Source: CAYZAK01 sp964476445
Lineage (GTDB): Bacteria > CG03 > SLGR01 > JAGXOG01
NCBI GenBank assembly: GCA_964476445.1
Contig: CAYZAK010000003.1
Coordinates: 1-64,000 of the forward strand
Direction: 5' to 3'
DNA length: 64,000 nucleotides
Part shown: positions 31,576 through 40,204 of the stretch, in pieces
How positions within the stretch are numbered: the stretch's first letter is position 1
How the letters are laid out: every line of letters begins with the position of its first letter
Program-made: the position numbers and the translations under genes
The notes under the pieces: model-generated
The model's input: only the letters and a program-made list of their open reading frames with translations
Told to the model about the DNA's origin: nothing
The model's database searches: none

Positions 31576-31984
31576 ATTAATAGATACAGCTATAGAATAC
31601 CGGGAGCGGGCTTATGCACCTTATAGTAATTTTAAAGTAGGGGCCGCAGTTGAGGCCGGGTCAGGGGAGGTTTACGGGGGTTGTAATGTTGAAAACACAT
31701 CCTACGGTCTTACAATTTGTGCTGAGAGAGCGGCGGTTGCCCGTGCGGTTGCCGAGGGGGAAAGGGTAATAAAAAAGGTAGCTGTGGTTACCGATGATCT
31801 ACAGGTTTCTATGCCCTGTGGCGCCTGCCGGCAGGTTATAGAGGAATTTGGTCAGGATGCCGATGTATACTGCTGTGATATCGAGAATAATTGTAAAACC
31901 TATAAAGCGACCCAGTTGCTTCCCTACTATAACAAACAAAATGTTTTTAAAAATAAATTAGATGATCTAAAAAAGAAAGGATAG
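31562..31984 (+). CDS. cdd: Cytidine deaminase
   Basis: 140 residues, homotetrameric type: YSNFKVGAAVE, CNVENTSYGLTICAERAAV (zinc Cys and catalytic Glu) and PCGACRQVIEE (two zinc Cys). Converts (deoxy)cytidine to (deoxy)uridine, which the pyrimidine phosphorylase can split. Normal length. Overlaps the end of add by 14 bases. Confidence 0.96.
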   Translation: MKKNKLIDTAIEYRERAYAPYSNFKVGAAVEAGSGEVYGGCNVENTSYGLTICAERAAVARAVAEGERVIKKVAVVTDDLQVSMPCGACRQVIEEFGQDADVYCCDIENNCKTYKATQLLPYYNKQNVFKNKLDDLKKKG

Positions 31985-32000
31985 TAGGAACTGATTTATA

Positions 32001-33020
32001 ATGAATATAAGGGAGAAGACTGAAAAGTGGGAAAAAGATAATTTATCCCCGTATGCAACTTTAAGTTGTGATTCTAAAGGTCGTAATACTCCCGAAAAAT
32101 CCTGTAAAGTAAGAACAGAATTTCAAAAAGACAGGGATAAAATACTTCATTCATTAAGTTTTAGATTGTTAAAACATAAAACCCAGGTTTATCTTTCCAC
32201 AACCGGAGAGGATTTTAGAACCCGTCTGACGCATACTCAGGAAGTAGCTTCGGTTGCCAGAGCAATTGCCAAAGCGCTGAGTTTAAACCAGGATCTGGTT
32301 GAAGCTATTTCCCTTGGGCATGATCTGGGGCATACACCTTTTGGCCACGCCGGCGAAAAATCTTTAAATGAACTTGCCCCTTTTGAATTTAAACATGCTG
32401 AGCAAAGTGTAAGAGTGGTTACCAAAATTGAGGATAACGGCCACGGCTTAAATCTAACCCGTGAAGTAATTGAAGGTATTGAGGGTCATACTAAAGGGGA
32501 AAAAAGTTTATACGCTGTTTACAATGCCAACCTTAACGGCACAGGACGGCCCGCCACCCTTGAAGGAGAAGTGGTCCAATTTTCGGATTGGATAGCCTAT
32601 ATTAATCATGATGTCGATGATGCTTTTAATATGGGTTTAATAAAAAAAGATGATTTACCCGAAAGTACTATAAAATATCTGGGCCATAATTTTCAGCAAA
32701 GAGTACTTACTATGATGAAATCGGTTATAAGTTCAAGTTACGGCAAAAACCATATACACATGGAAGAAAAAGTAATGAGAGCGACGGATGAACTGAGAAA
32801 ATTTTTATTTAATAACATATACAAACTTCAGGAAATTGAAGTAAAAGAAGATACAGCCTACGGTGTTATACGGAAATTATACACCTATTTTCTGAAAAAT
32901 TACAATGAAGTTCTAAAGGAGATGACTTTTTTAAATGAGCAAGATATTCCCCGGGGTACGTGTGATTATATTGCTTTTCTTACCGATTTAAAAGCGCAGG
33001 AAATTTACAATAAAATTTAG
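32001..33020 (+). CDS. dgt: dGTP triphosphohydrolase-like HD-domain protein
   Basis: 339 residues. HD domain with RLTHTQEVASVARAIA, GHDLGHTPFGHAGE and EVVQFSDWIAYINHD, the four metal-ligand segments of the dGTPase family. Type-2-like length. It converts dNTPs to deoxynucleosides plus triphosphate. In this block it would turn nucleotide pools into deoxynucleosides for phosphorolysis; a dNTP-pool housekeeping role is the alternative. Confidence 0.92.
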   Translation: MNIREKTEKWEKDNLSPYATLSCDSKGRNTPEKSCKVRTEFQKDRDKILHSLSFRLLKHKTQVYLSTTGEDFRTRLTHTQEVASVARAIAKALSLNQDLVEAISLGHDLGHTPFGHAGEKSLNELAPFEFKHAEQSVRVVTKIEDNGHGLNLTREVIEGIEGHTKGEKSLYAVYNANLNGTGRPATLEGEVVQFSDWIAYINHDVDDAFNMGLIKKDDLPESTIKYLGHNFQQRVLTMMKSVISSSYGKNHIHMEEKVMRATDELRKFLFNNIYKLQEIEVKEDTAYGVIRKLYTYFLKNYNEVLKEMTFLNEQDIPRGTCDYIAFLTDLKAQEIYNKI

Positions 33021-33049
33021 CAGAATCATTGTATTTAAATAAATAATAG

Positions 33050-33598
33050 ATGAAATTTTATAAAAAAATCTATTTTATTACCTTTCTGATACTGTTTTCG
33101 GGCTGCGCAATTAGAGAACCAAAACCGGATCCGTCGACAGAATATGAAGTATACAAACCTCCGGTCAGGGAACCGGAAATTGATCCAGAAATCCGTCAGC
33201 AGGTTTTAAGAATTCTTGAAACTGTCCAAAATTTATCCCAGCAGGGGTCCCTAAATTATTTAGGTCAAAATACTATGAACGAGGCGGTTATGATCATGGA
33301 TATGGGCAAAAAAACCTCCCCTGTTTTAGGGCGGGAGTTAAGAAAAAACTTTAACTGGAAGTATAGATACTGGCTGGTAGATATACTCGGCTACATAGAA
33401 GATCGTAATAATATCATACCTTTAATAGAGATAATTGAGAATGAAAACGAAAATTTAAAGGTTAGATTGAGAGCCTGTGAGTCGCTTCAGGAACTTGGGT
33501 TTAAAGAATCCGCCGAGCAGTTAAAAATTTCCAGAAATATAGTTGAAAACGAAAAAGTTAAAACTAAAATAGACGAAACTATAAGTAGTATCAGGTAG
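33050..33598 (+). CDS. HEAT-repeat lipoprotein
   Basis: 182 residues. Signal peptide with lipobox LFSGC (Cys19), a proline-rich spacer, then helical pairs of HEAT type (about 70-175; VDILGYIEDRNNIIPLIEII and RLRACESLQELG). Probably an envelope lipoprotein with a binding role. No clear ribosome site. Its end overlaps the convergent bactofilin gene by eight bases. Another HEAT protein is at 36833. Confidence 0.75.
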   Translation: MKFYKKIYFITFLILFSGCAIREPKPDPSTEYEVYKPPVREPEIDPEIRQQVLRILETVQNLSQQGSLNYLGQNTMNEAVMIMDMGKKTSPVLGRELRKNFNWKYRYWLVDILGYIEDRNNIIPLIEIIENENENLKVRLRACESLQELGFKESAEQLKISRNIVENEKVKTKIDETISSIR

Positions 33599-34028
33599 GT
33601 TGTTCTGTGGCCAGCTTTTTTTTGGTCAACCCTGCTTTTTTCTTTTTTTCAGATTTCTCCGGTTGACTGTTTTGCTGACTTTTCATAGTACAATTACCGT
33701 TAAATGTAGCCCCTTCCGATATAGATAAATCTACAGCTTCGATATCCCCTATTACTGTAGAATCCGGAAGAAGTTCCAGCTTTGTTTCAGAAATTATATT
33801 TCCTTCCACTTTTCCGGAAATAGAGATCCCGGTAGAGTGTATATCCCCATTAACTACACCACTTTGTCCTAGAATTAGACCGTCAGCCTGCCGGATTCCT
33901 CCTTTTACAGTTCCATCAATTCTGAGGGTACCCGTGGCATCTATAAAACCTTCTATTTCTGTATCCTGACTTATTAACGTTTCGATTTTACCAAAGTTAT
34001 TATTATTTTTTTTATTGGAACCAAACAA
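33591..34028 (-). CDS. Bactofilin
   Basis: 145 residues. Central beta-helix of the bactofilin family (about 13-115): ETLISQDTEIEGFID, GTLRIDGTVKGGI, GDIHSTGISISGKVEGNI and VIGDIEAVDLSISEGATFNG, with a basic disordered tail (KSEKKKKAGLTKKK). Polymerising cytoskeletal protein used for cell shape and placement of wall enzymes. It follows the M23 peptidase gene by three bases on the same strand, the classic pairing for curved or stalked cell-shape control. Confidence 0.94.
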   Translation of the reverse strand: MFGSNKKNNNNFGKIETLISQDTEIEGFIDATGTLRIDGTVKGGIRQADGLILGQSGVVNGDIHSTGISISGKVEGNIISETKLELLPDSTVIGDIEAVDLSISEGATFNGNCTMKSQQNSQPEKSEKKKKAGLTKKKLATEQPT

Positions 34029-34031
34029 TAT

Positions 34032-34958
34032 TTACCTCCCTTGAACGTAGTTTAATGGATTTACAGGTTCTCCCTGATGCCATACTTCGTAGTGAAGATG
34101 GGGACCGGTTGACCGCCCTGTATTCCCAATATATCCTATTATTTGTCCGTGTTCAACTTTTTCTTTTTGCTCCACAGTAAATTTAGATAAATGACAGTAC
34201 CTGGTGGAAAACCCATCGCCGTGTTCTATAATAATAGTACGCCCCCGTGCCCCGGCCCAGCCAGCCAGTACAACTTTTCCCCTGGCGGTTGCTCTTATCG
34301 GAGTTTCCCGCTCCATAGGGTTATAAATGTCAATAGCCCGGTGAAAATGCCGCCGGCGGGTTATCGGATGAGTTCGCCATCCGTAACTGCTGGTTATATA
34401 TCCAAAAGCGGGCCATATGGAAGGAGTTGAGAGTAAAAAATTCTGCTTTTTTTGGATAAAAGAATCGACATTTTCCAGTCTTTGTTGTTTTTCCCAGGTC
34501 TGATTTCTCACTTTATTAACATTTGCCATAAAGCGACGTTCTTCAAATATTGAATTCACCGGTGATATATTGTGGGGCAAGGCTAAGAGATCGTCTTTTC
34601 CATCTGTCCCCCCCACATTTGAATGTTCAAGTATTTTACGGGTATCTTCCATACCCAGCAGACCGCTTAGCTGGATCTCCATTTCCCTTAATTTTTGAGT
34701 CATATCCAGGGTTTCTTCAACTGTCCGAGCGTAATCTTCTTTCTGACGGACCAATTCCTGGTTTACATTAGTGGCGTGCAGATAACTTAAATAAATATTA
34801 GAGATATACAACCCAGCTGAAAATATTGATATTAAAATAAGGGTAACAGCCAGTATAAACGGATAGGAGAAACTGCCATGATAGCTACGGCTTCCCTTTC
34901 CGGGGGCAAGAATTATAGTTAATCTTTGCTGAAACCAATTTTTTATTTTTTGAATCAT
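34032..34958 (-). CDS. M23-family peptidoglycan endopeptidase, membrane-anchored
   Basis: 308 residues. One transmembrane segment (about 33-55), a coiled-coil stretch (about 60-105), then an M23 lysostaphin-type domain (about 185-305): SSYGWRTHPITRRRHFHRAID with zinc His and Asp, and GPHLHYEVW with the second His pair. Likely a cross-link-cutting periplasmic endopeptidase positioned by the bactofilin encoded next. A well-spaced promoter lies just upstream (34976-35004, minus strand). Confidence 0.93.
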   Translation of the reverse strand: MIQKIKNWFQQRLTIILAPGKGSRSYHGSFSYPFILAVTLILISIFSAGLYISNIYLSYLHATNVNQELVRQKEDYARTVEETLDMTQKLREMEIQLSGLLGMEDTRKILEHSNVGGTDGKDDLLALPHNISPVNSIFEERRFMANVNKVRNQTWEKQQRLENVDSFIQKKQNFLLSTPSIWPAFGYITSSYGWRTHPITRRRHFHRAIDIYNPMERETPIRATARGKVVLAGWAGARGRTIIIEHGDGFSTRYCHLSKFTVEQKEKVEHGQIIGYIGNTGRSTGPHLHYEVWHQGEPVNPLNYVQGR

Positions 34959-34975
34959 AATTTTTCTCTTTTATA

Positions 34976-35004
34976 ATGATAATATATTTTAAATTTATTG
35001 TCAA
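34976..35004 (-). promoter_or_regulatory. Promoter of the M23/bactofilin operon
   Basis: On the minus strand: TTGACA (35004-34999), 17 bases, TATCAT (34981-34976), about 18 bases before the M23 start. Perfect -35 box and ideal spacing. Confidence 0.55.
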
Positions 35005-35040
35005 GAATATTTTGTAAACGGTTCTTTGAAATTAAAAAAC

Positions 35041-35069
35041 TTGATTTCTGGAAAATTATATTATATTAT
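35041..35069 (+). promoter_or_regulatory. Promoter of tRNA-Leu
   Basis: TTGATT (35041-35046), 17 bases, TATTAT (35064-35069), 26 bases before the first base of the tRNA. It is divergent from the M23 promoter in the same gap. Confidence 0.5.
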
Positions 35070-35095
35070 CATACAAAACTAATTAAATAATTAAA

Positions 35096-35185
35096 GCCGG
35101 GGTGATGGAACTGGCAGACATAACGGACTTAAAATCCGTTGGTGATTATATCGCCGTGCGGGTTCAAATCCCGCCCCCGGCACCA
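35096..35185 (+). tRNA. tRNA-Leu (anticodon UAA)
   Basis: 90-base class II tRNA. The acceptor stem GCCGGGG (35096-35102) pairs with CCCCGGC (35175-35181); discriminator A, CCA encoded. The anticodon stem ACGGA/TCCGT encloses loop CTTAAAA with anticodon TAA. There is a long variable arm (about 35140-35158) and T-arm GCGGG-TTCAAAT-CCCGC. All arms fold without mismatch in the acceptor. Confidence 0.97.
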
Positions 35186-35269
35186 AAAATAAACTTTGAT
35201 ATTTGAAAAGAAGGGATTTACACCGTACTGGTACAGTGAAAGAATATTTCCGCTCCATAATGGAGATGC

Positions 35270-35324
35270 AAAGCCGTTAAAAAAATGACCTAAATGGTCG
35301 TTTTTTAGTTGGAGCACACTTGTT
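35270..35324 (-). repeat. Intergenic repeat element, copy A
   Basis: Read on the minus strand: AACAAGTGTGCTCC, spacer ACTAAAAAAC, stem GACC-loop-GGTC, T tract, then TTAACGGC. It closely matches copy C at 57919-57969, with a different but still paired stem. The rest of the 287-base gap to the next gene holds a GTACTGGTACAGTG motif (35225-35238, also found at 57840) and no gene I can support. Confidence 0.5.
35280..35306 (+). terminator. Rho-independent-type terminator after tRNA-Leu (can work on both strands)
   Basis: AAAAAATGACC, five-base loop, GGTCGTTTTTT: a short GC stem flanked by A and T tracts. It lies 95 bases after the tRNA. Read on the minus strand, it is part of a repeated element that also occurs upstream of tRNA-Arg (see the repeat entries). 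Confidence 0.55.
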
Positions 35325-35472
35325 AGCCCGGAGGGCGACAGGAAATATGACCGGCTTTTAAGGAGCGAAGAAATGAGCGAGTTTAAAAGAAATCCCGCCC
35401 GGAACTATTTTTATAAAAGTACTTCCTTGTATATAACAAAAAATGAAATAATACCAAACGGAGAAAAATATT

Positions 35473-36843
35473 ATGAATACTATCTTAATAAAAAACGCTT
35501 CAGTTATTGCAAAATTTGACGATAAAAATACTGTTTTAAAAAACAAAAGTATTTTAATCGAAGGAAATAAAATCAAAAAGATCGGGGATATTTCTCAAGA
35601 AGCGGACCAGGAAATAGACGGCCGGGGAAAAGTAGTAATCCCGGGAATGATAAATACCCACCATCACTTATACCAGACTCTGACCAGAAATTTAAAGCAG
35701 GTACAGGACGCTAAATTATTTAAATGGCTTAAGTATTTGTACAATGTATGGAAGTATATAGATCAGGAAGCTGTAGAAGTAAGTACTAAAGTTGGAGCCG
35801 GTGAGCTGTTACTTACCGGGTGTACCACTACTAGCGATCATCTTTATCTTTACCCGGAAAGTCAAAAAAGCAATTTAATAGATATAGAAATTGAAGCCGC
35901 CCAGGAGATGGGAATAAGATTTCATCCCACCCGGGGCAGTATGTCTTTAGGGGAATCTGACGGTGGATTGCCGCCGGACAGTGTTATCCAGAAAGATGAA
36001 AAAATTTTACAGGAATCCGAACGGGTAATAGAGCAGTACCACGATCCAGCCGAATTTTCCATGTGCCGGATAGTTCTGGCGCCGTGTTCTCCGTTCTCGG
36101 TAACCGAACATATAATGAAATATACGTCAAAATTGGCCCGGGAACATGATGTTTATATGCATACTCATCTTGCGGAAACCAAAGACGAAGAGGATTTTTG
36201 TCTGGAACAGACGGGCATGAGACCGCTGCCATATATGGAAAAAGTAAATTGGCTGGGAAAAGATGTTTGGTTTGCCCATTGTGTTCATTTAAACGACCGG
36301 GAGATTAAAAAACTTGCCGATACCAACAGCGGCGTTTCCCATTGCCCATCTTCTAATTTAAGATTAGGCTCAGGAATTGCTCCTGTAAGAAAGATGCTTG
36401 ATGCTGGAGTGAATGTATCTTTGGCCGTTGACGGTTCAGCTTCTAACGATACATCGGATATGCTGGGAGAGGCAAGAATGGCCATGCTTGTGGCTCGGCA
36501 TAAAACCGGTGAGGATTCTATGGGCGCGGGTGATGTTTTAAAAATGGCAACCAGGGGAGGAGCGGATGTGCTTGGCAGGAATGATATAGGAGAGTTAAAA
36601 GAGGGGAAAGCAGCCGATATAGCGGTATTTGATGTAGATAGAATTGATTTTGCCGGAGCTAACAGTGATTATTTAGGGGCTCTTGTTTTTTCCGGAGCCT
36701 CTCATATTGCCCATACCGTTATTGTTAACGGTAATATAAGAGTTAAAAATTCCAAGCTTGTAGATATAGATACAAAAGAATTGACCCGTAAAGCTAATAC
36801 AATATCAAGAAAATTGCGGAAAAAAGCAGGTATTGAGAGTTAA
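35473..36843 (+). CDS. 8-oxoguanine deaminase-like amidohydrolase
   Basis: 456 residues, amidohydrolase superfamily (TrzA/AtzA group): metal motif NTHHHLYQTLTR, then APCSPFSVTEHIM, HTHLAETKDEE, FAHCVHL, HCPSSNLRLGSGIAP and VDGSASNDTSDM. This series matches 8-oxoguanine deaminase, which makes urate; guanine deaminase or another aminopurine deaminase is possible. It leads a block with SsnA- and YgeY-like enzymes, so entry of oxidised purines into urate-type breakdown is the likely role. The start ATG follows a weak GGAG. Confidence 0.87.
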   Translation: MNTILIKNASVIAKFDDKNTVLKNKSILIEGNKIKKIGDISQEADQEIDGRGKVVIPGMINTHHHLYQTLTRNLKQVQDAKLFKWLKYLYNVWKYIDQEAVEVSTKVGAGELLLTGCTTTSDHLYLYPESQKSNLIDIEIEAAQEMGIRFHPTRGSMSLGESDGGLPPDSVIQKDEKILQESERVIEQYHDPAEFSMCRIVLAPCSPFSVTEHIMKYTSKLAREHDVYMHTHLAETKDEEDFCLEQTGMRPLPYMEKVNWLGKDVWFAHCVHLNDREIKKLADTNSGVSHCPSSNLRLGSGIAPVRKMLDAGVNVSLAVDGSASNDTSDMLGEARMAMLVARHKTGEDSMGAGDVLKMATRGGADVLGRNDIGELKEGKAADIAVFDVDRIDFAGANSDYLGALVFSGASHIAHTVIVNGNIRVKNSKLVDIDTKELTRKANTISRKLRKKAGIES

Positions 36844-37810
36844 AAAGTATTTAATATTAACTGTTTTTTTAGTAATTACAGTATTTCTCCCAATAGAGGC
36901 TGAAGAAAAAGAGTCTAATTCCCGGACCCAGGTATTACTAGAGCAACTTTATAGTTCTGACAGAAATGTTCAGGTTCGGGCAGCCCGGGAGCTTAAATAT
37001 TATAGTACTCCAAAGGTGATTAATGCATTATCAGGAGTAGCGTTAAACAAAAACTTTGATTCAGTAGTGCGTAGAGTTGCTTTAAGAAGTCTTGGAGATA
37101 TAGCGGATCCGATGGCAGTCCCTACGGTTCTTTCTATTATTGACAGCAGTGAAGTAAATTTAAAAGTAGAAGCTATGGGAGCGGCAGTAAATTTTTCAAC
37201 TCCGACATTACATAAAAAAATTTTAGAAAATACCGGAGCCGATAATCCATTAGTTCGTCAGAAAGCAATATTATATCTGAGCAGGATTGAAAAATTGCCG
37301 GATGGTTTTGAATTAAAGGAAGTTTTGTTAAGTAAATTAAAAGATATCCATGTCGGTGTTCGGAAAAACACAGTTAAAGTTATAGAAAAACAGAATATTG
37401 AAGAATTAATTCCCTCGCTGGGAGTATGGCTGGAAGAAGAAAATTCTGAAATAGTTCGGATCCAGATAGTAAAATCCTTGGGAGTATTAGGGGGGGAGGC
37501 AGTGCATGAAATTTTAAGGAAAGCACTTTTGGACAGTTCGCCCATAGTAAGGATTACAGCAGCGTTAAGTTTGGCAGAGTTAGGTTCCCGAGCCGGTTTG
37601 AATGAGGCGACAACGGCGATAAAATCCGCGGACGCTCCAATAAGAGTAAAAGCTTGTCGGGTTATGGGGTTAGTGGGTAGTGATAATATAATATTTTTTT
37701 TAGAACAGGCTGTCCAGGATTACGATACCAGAGTTCAAAGAGCTGCCCGTCAAGCTTTAAATAAGGTAAAAGTTAGGTTAAAGGAACGAGATAATAAATA
37801 TAAGGAGTAG
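36833..37810 (+). CDS. Secreted HEAT-repeat protein
   Basis: 325 residues: signal peptide (about 1-23, LILTVFLVITVFLPIEAEE) then six or so HEAT-like helical repeats covering the rest (for example VRVALRSLGDIADPMAVPTV-type and PIVRITAALSLAELG units). It starts with TTG inside the end of the amidohydrolase gene (11-base overlap). No catalytic motif. Its place between two purine-catabolic amidohydrolases is odd for an exported scaffold; it may merely share the transcript. Confidence 0.75.
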   Translation: MRVKKYLILTVFLVITVFLPIEAEEKESNSRTQVLLEQLYSSDRNVQVRAARELKYYSTPKVINALSGVALNKNFDSVVRRVALRSLGDIADPMAVPTVLSIIDSSEVNLKVEAMGAAVNFSTPTLHKKILENTGADNPLVRQKAILYLSRIEKLPDGFELKEVLLSKLKDIHVGVRKNTVKVIEKQNIEELIPSLGVWLEEENSEIVRIQIVKSLGVLGGEAVHEILRKALLDSSPIVRITAALSLAELGSRAGLNEATTAIKSADAPIRVKACRVMGLVGSDNIIFFLEQAVQDYDTRVQRAARQALNKVKVRLKERDNKYKE

Positions 37811-37816
37811 TTAATA

Positions 37817-39130
37817 ATGACATTGAGAATAGAAGGGGGTACAGTTGTAACGCTGGATAAGGAAAATAGGATTTTAAATCCGGGTGCAGTGGTGGTGGAG
37901 GGAAAAAAAATCAAGGATATAGGAAGCCTCTCAAATATAAAGCAAAAATATTCCACTGCTGATGTTTTAGATGCTACAGGAAAGGTAATAATGCCCTCAT
38001 TTGTGAATACCCATCATCATTTTTATTCCACCTTTGCCCGTGGATGGGCGCCAAGTGGACCTACTTCTAATTTTAATCAGGTTCTTGAAAACATGTGGTG
38101 GAAACTTGACGATGCCCTTTTCCGGAAATCGATTTATTATTCCGCACTTGTCCCCCTTATAGAAAGCGTTAAATGCGGGGTAACTTCCATAATAGATCAT
38201 CATGAAAGTCAATCTTATCAGATCGGCAGTCTTGAAGAAATAAGTAGAGCGGTTGAAGAAATAGGGGTAAGAGCGGTTTTATGTTTGGGAACTTCGGACC
38301 GGTTCGGCAAAGGAGAACCGGGAATAGCGGAAAATGAAAGATTTTTAAGAAAAGATTTTGACCGGATAAAAGGCATGGTTGGATTGCACGCATCTTTTAC
38401 GGTGAATCAGGAAACTTTAGAGCGCAGTGTAAATTTAGCAAATAAATTTAACGCCGGTATTCATGTACATGCGGCTGAAGATATTTCAGATCAAAAAGTA
38501 ACTAAAGAAAAGTATGGTCAATCCGTTATAGAAAGGTTTAATTCCGTTGGCGCATTAAATGAAAAAAGTTTACTGGTACATTGCATACACATAGATAAAT
38601 CCGAAAGAGAAATAATTAAAAATTCCGGAGCTTCTGTTGCCCACAATCCGGAAAGTAATATGAATAACGCCGTTGGTTATTCAAAAATCTTGGATATGTA
38701 CAATGAAGGTTTGGATGTGGGAATAGGTACTGACGGTATGAGTTCGGATGTGCGCAGGCAGGCCCGGACAGCTTTTTTACTGGCCAGACATCAGTATAAA
38801 GATCCTGAAGCGGCTTTTATGGAAGTTCCGGATATGTTGCTGAACAACAACCCCAAAATTTTAGAAAAGATAACCGATTGGAATAACAGTAAATTGGAAG
38901 TTGGAGCAGATGCGGATATTGTTTCTATTGATTACAACCCTGCAACTCCGATTACTAAAGAAAATTTCCTGGGCCATTTTCTTTTCGGTATGGGGGATTA
39001 TTCGGTTGACAGTACTATTTGTGATGGAAATATTTTAATGAGGCACAAGAAAATTCCAGGAGTAAAAGAATCGGAAATATTTGCCCGGGCCCGGGAAACC
39101 GCTCAGAAAGTTTGGGAAAATATAGAATAA
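37817..39130 (+). CDS. ssnA: SsnA-family aminohydrolase
   Basis: 437 residues: NTHHHFYSTFARGW (metal site), ENMWWKLDDAL, SIIDHHESQ, HVHAAEDISDQ, LVHCIHID, NPESNMNNAVGYS and GTDGMSSD. The WWxLDxAL and HHFYSTFARG segments are specific to SsnA. It belongs to the gene set (ssnA, ygeW, ygeX, ygeY, ygfK, hyuA, xdhD) linked to anaerobic purine/urate degradation in E. coli and gut anaerobes; the exact SsnA substrate is not settled to my knowledge. Followed directly by the YgeY-like gene. Confidence 0.88.
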   Translation: MTLRIEGGTVVTLDKENRILNPGAVVVEGKKIKDIGSLSNIKQKYSTADVLDATGKVIMPSFVNTHHHFYSTFARGWAPSGPTSNFNQVLENMWWKLDDALFRKSIYYSALVPLIESVKCGVTSIIDHHESQSYQIGSLEEISRAVEEIGVRAVLCLGTSDRFGKGEPGIAENERFLRKDFDRIKGMVGLHASFTVNQETLERSVNLANKFNAGIHVHAAEDISDQKVTKEKYGQSVIERFNSVGALNEKSLLVHCIHIDKSEREIIKNSGASVAHNPESNMNNAVGYSKILDMYNEGLDVGIGTDGMSSDVRRQARTAFLLARHQYKDPEAAFMEVPDMLLNNNPKILEKITDWNNSKLEVGADADIVSIDYNPATPITKENFLGHFLFGMGDYSVDSTICDGNILMRHKKIPGVKESEIFARARETAQKVWENIE

Positions 39131-40204
39131 ATGGAACCTGTAGTTGAATTTTTAAAGGATTTAGTTGAAATACCTTCTTTATCCGGTGAGGAACAGGAAG
39201 TTGCCCGCCGGCTTAAAGATGAGTTTTTGAAGCTGGGTTACGATGAAATTATCGAGTCCGGGGGAAATATATGCGCCCGCCGGGGCCACGGTAAGACAGT
39301 ATTGGTCTACGATGCTCACATGGATGTTGTGGAGGCTGGAGACGGGTGGAAGGAAAACCCCTATAAGGTTAGGGTTAAAGATAGTAGTCTGATAGGCCGT
39401 GGGTCCTGTGATGACAAGGGCCCCCTTTCTGCCATGGTTTACGGAGGTGCATCATCTGATATTGAGGGCTTAACCCTTTATGTAATAGGGAGTGTCAGGG
39501 AAGAAGTAGCAGAAGGCAACGGATTAAAAGAATTTTTTAGGACTTCGAAGATCCAACCTGATTTTATTGTTATAGGGGAACCCTCCCGCCTGAAGGTGGC
39601 CTATGGGAACCGGGGGCGTCTGGGAATAAAGATAAATGTCATGGGAGAGTCAGCTCACGCAAGTGATCCTTTAGCTGGTGAAAATTCAGTTTACCGGGCG
39701 GTTGACATAATAAAAGAGATACAAAAAATCGATAAAGACTTAGATGAAGATTCAGTGGTTGTTACTAAAGTGGAAACTTCAAATGAAAATATAAATATTA
39801 TACCTGAAAAATGTATAATATACTGTGATTATCGCAGCGGAGCTGGACGAACTCAAAAAGAGATACTTAACAGATTTGAGAATTTAATTCAGGGAAGGGA
39901 TTATATTGATGGGATAACCCCTTATTATAAACCCTGGGAGATATCTTTTAATAATCCTTTATATCGGGCTGCCCGAAAGGCTCAGAAAAAAACAACCGGT
40001 ACCGGTGATACTGTATTCTGGCCTTTTTGCACCAACGGATCATTTACTGCCGGAGAACAAAAAATCCCTACAATTGGTTTTGGCCCGGGGGAAGAAAAAG
40101 AATGCCATACTGCTGAGGAAAAAATAGATATAAACCAGGTGAAAAAGGCGGTGGAATTTTATGCCTGCCTTCCCGGCTTGATAGTTCAAAGTTTAAATGA
40201 ATAA
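39131..40204 (+). CDS. ygeY: YgeY-like M20-family metallohydrolase
   Basis: 357 residues, M20 peptidase/deacylase fold: YDAHMDVVEAGDGW (metal His-x-Asp), GRGSCDDKGPLSAMVYG (bridging Asp), REEVAEGNG (catalytic Glu pair), VIGEPSRLKVAYGNRGRLGI, and the lid-domain SAHASDP. The YDAHxDVV and GNRGR blocks fit YgeY, the 'selenium-metabolism hydrolase' of the anaerobic purine set; ArgE/DapE relatives are the alternative. No gap to ssnA (TAAATG). It is somewhat shorter than E. coli YgeY. Confidence 0.83.
   Translation: MEPVVEFLKDLVEIPSLSGEEQEVARRLKDEFLKLGYDEIIESGGNICARRGHGKTVLVYDAHMDVVEAGDGWKENPYKVRVKDSSLIGRGSCDDKGPLSAMVYGGASSDIEGLTLYVIGSVREEVAEGNGLKEFFRTSKIQPDFIVIGEPSRLKVAYGNRGRLGIKINVMGESAHASDPLAGENSVYRAVDIIKEIQKIDKDLDEDSVVVTKVETSNENINIIPEKCIIYCDYRSGAGRTQKEILNRFENLIQGRDYIDGITPYYKPWEISFNNPLYRAARKAQKKTTGTGDTVFWPFCTNGSFTAGEQKIPTIGFGPGEEKECHTAEEKIDINQVKKAVEFYACLPGLIVQSLNE

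Noticed and set aside
35270..35340. Integron attC-like site near GTTAGCC after tRNA-Leu
   Set aside because: The core sites do not fit the R'/R'' pattern, and no cassette or integrase is present.
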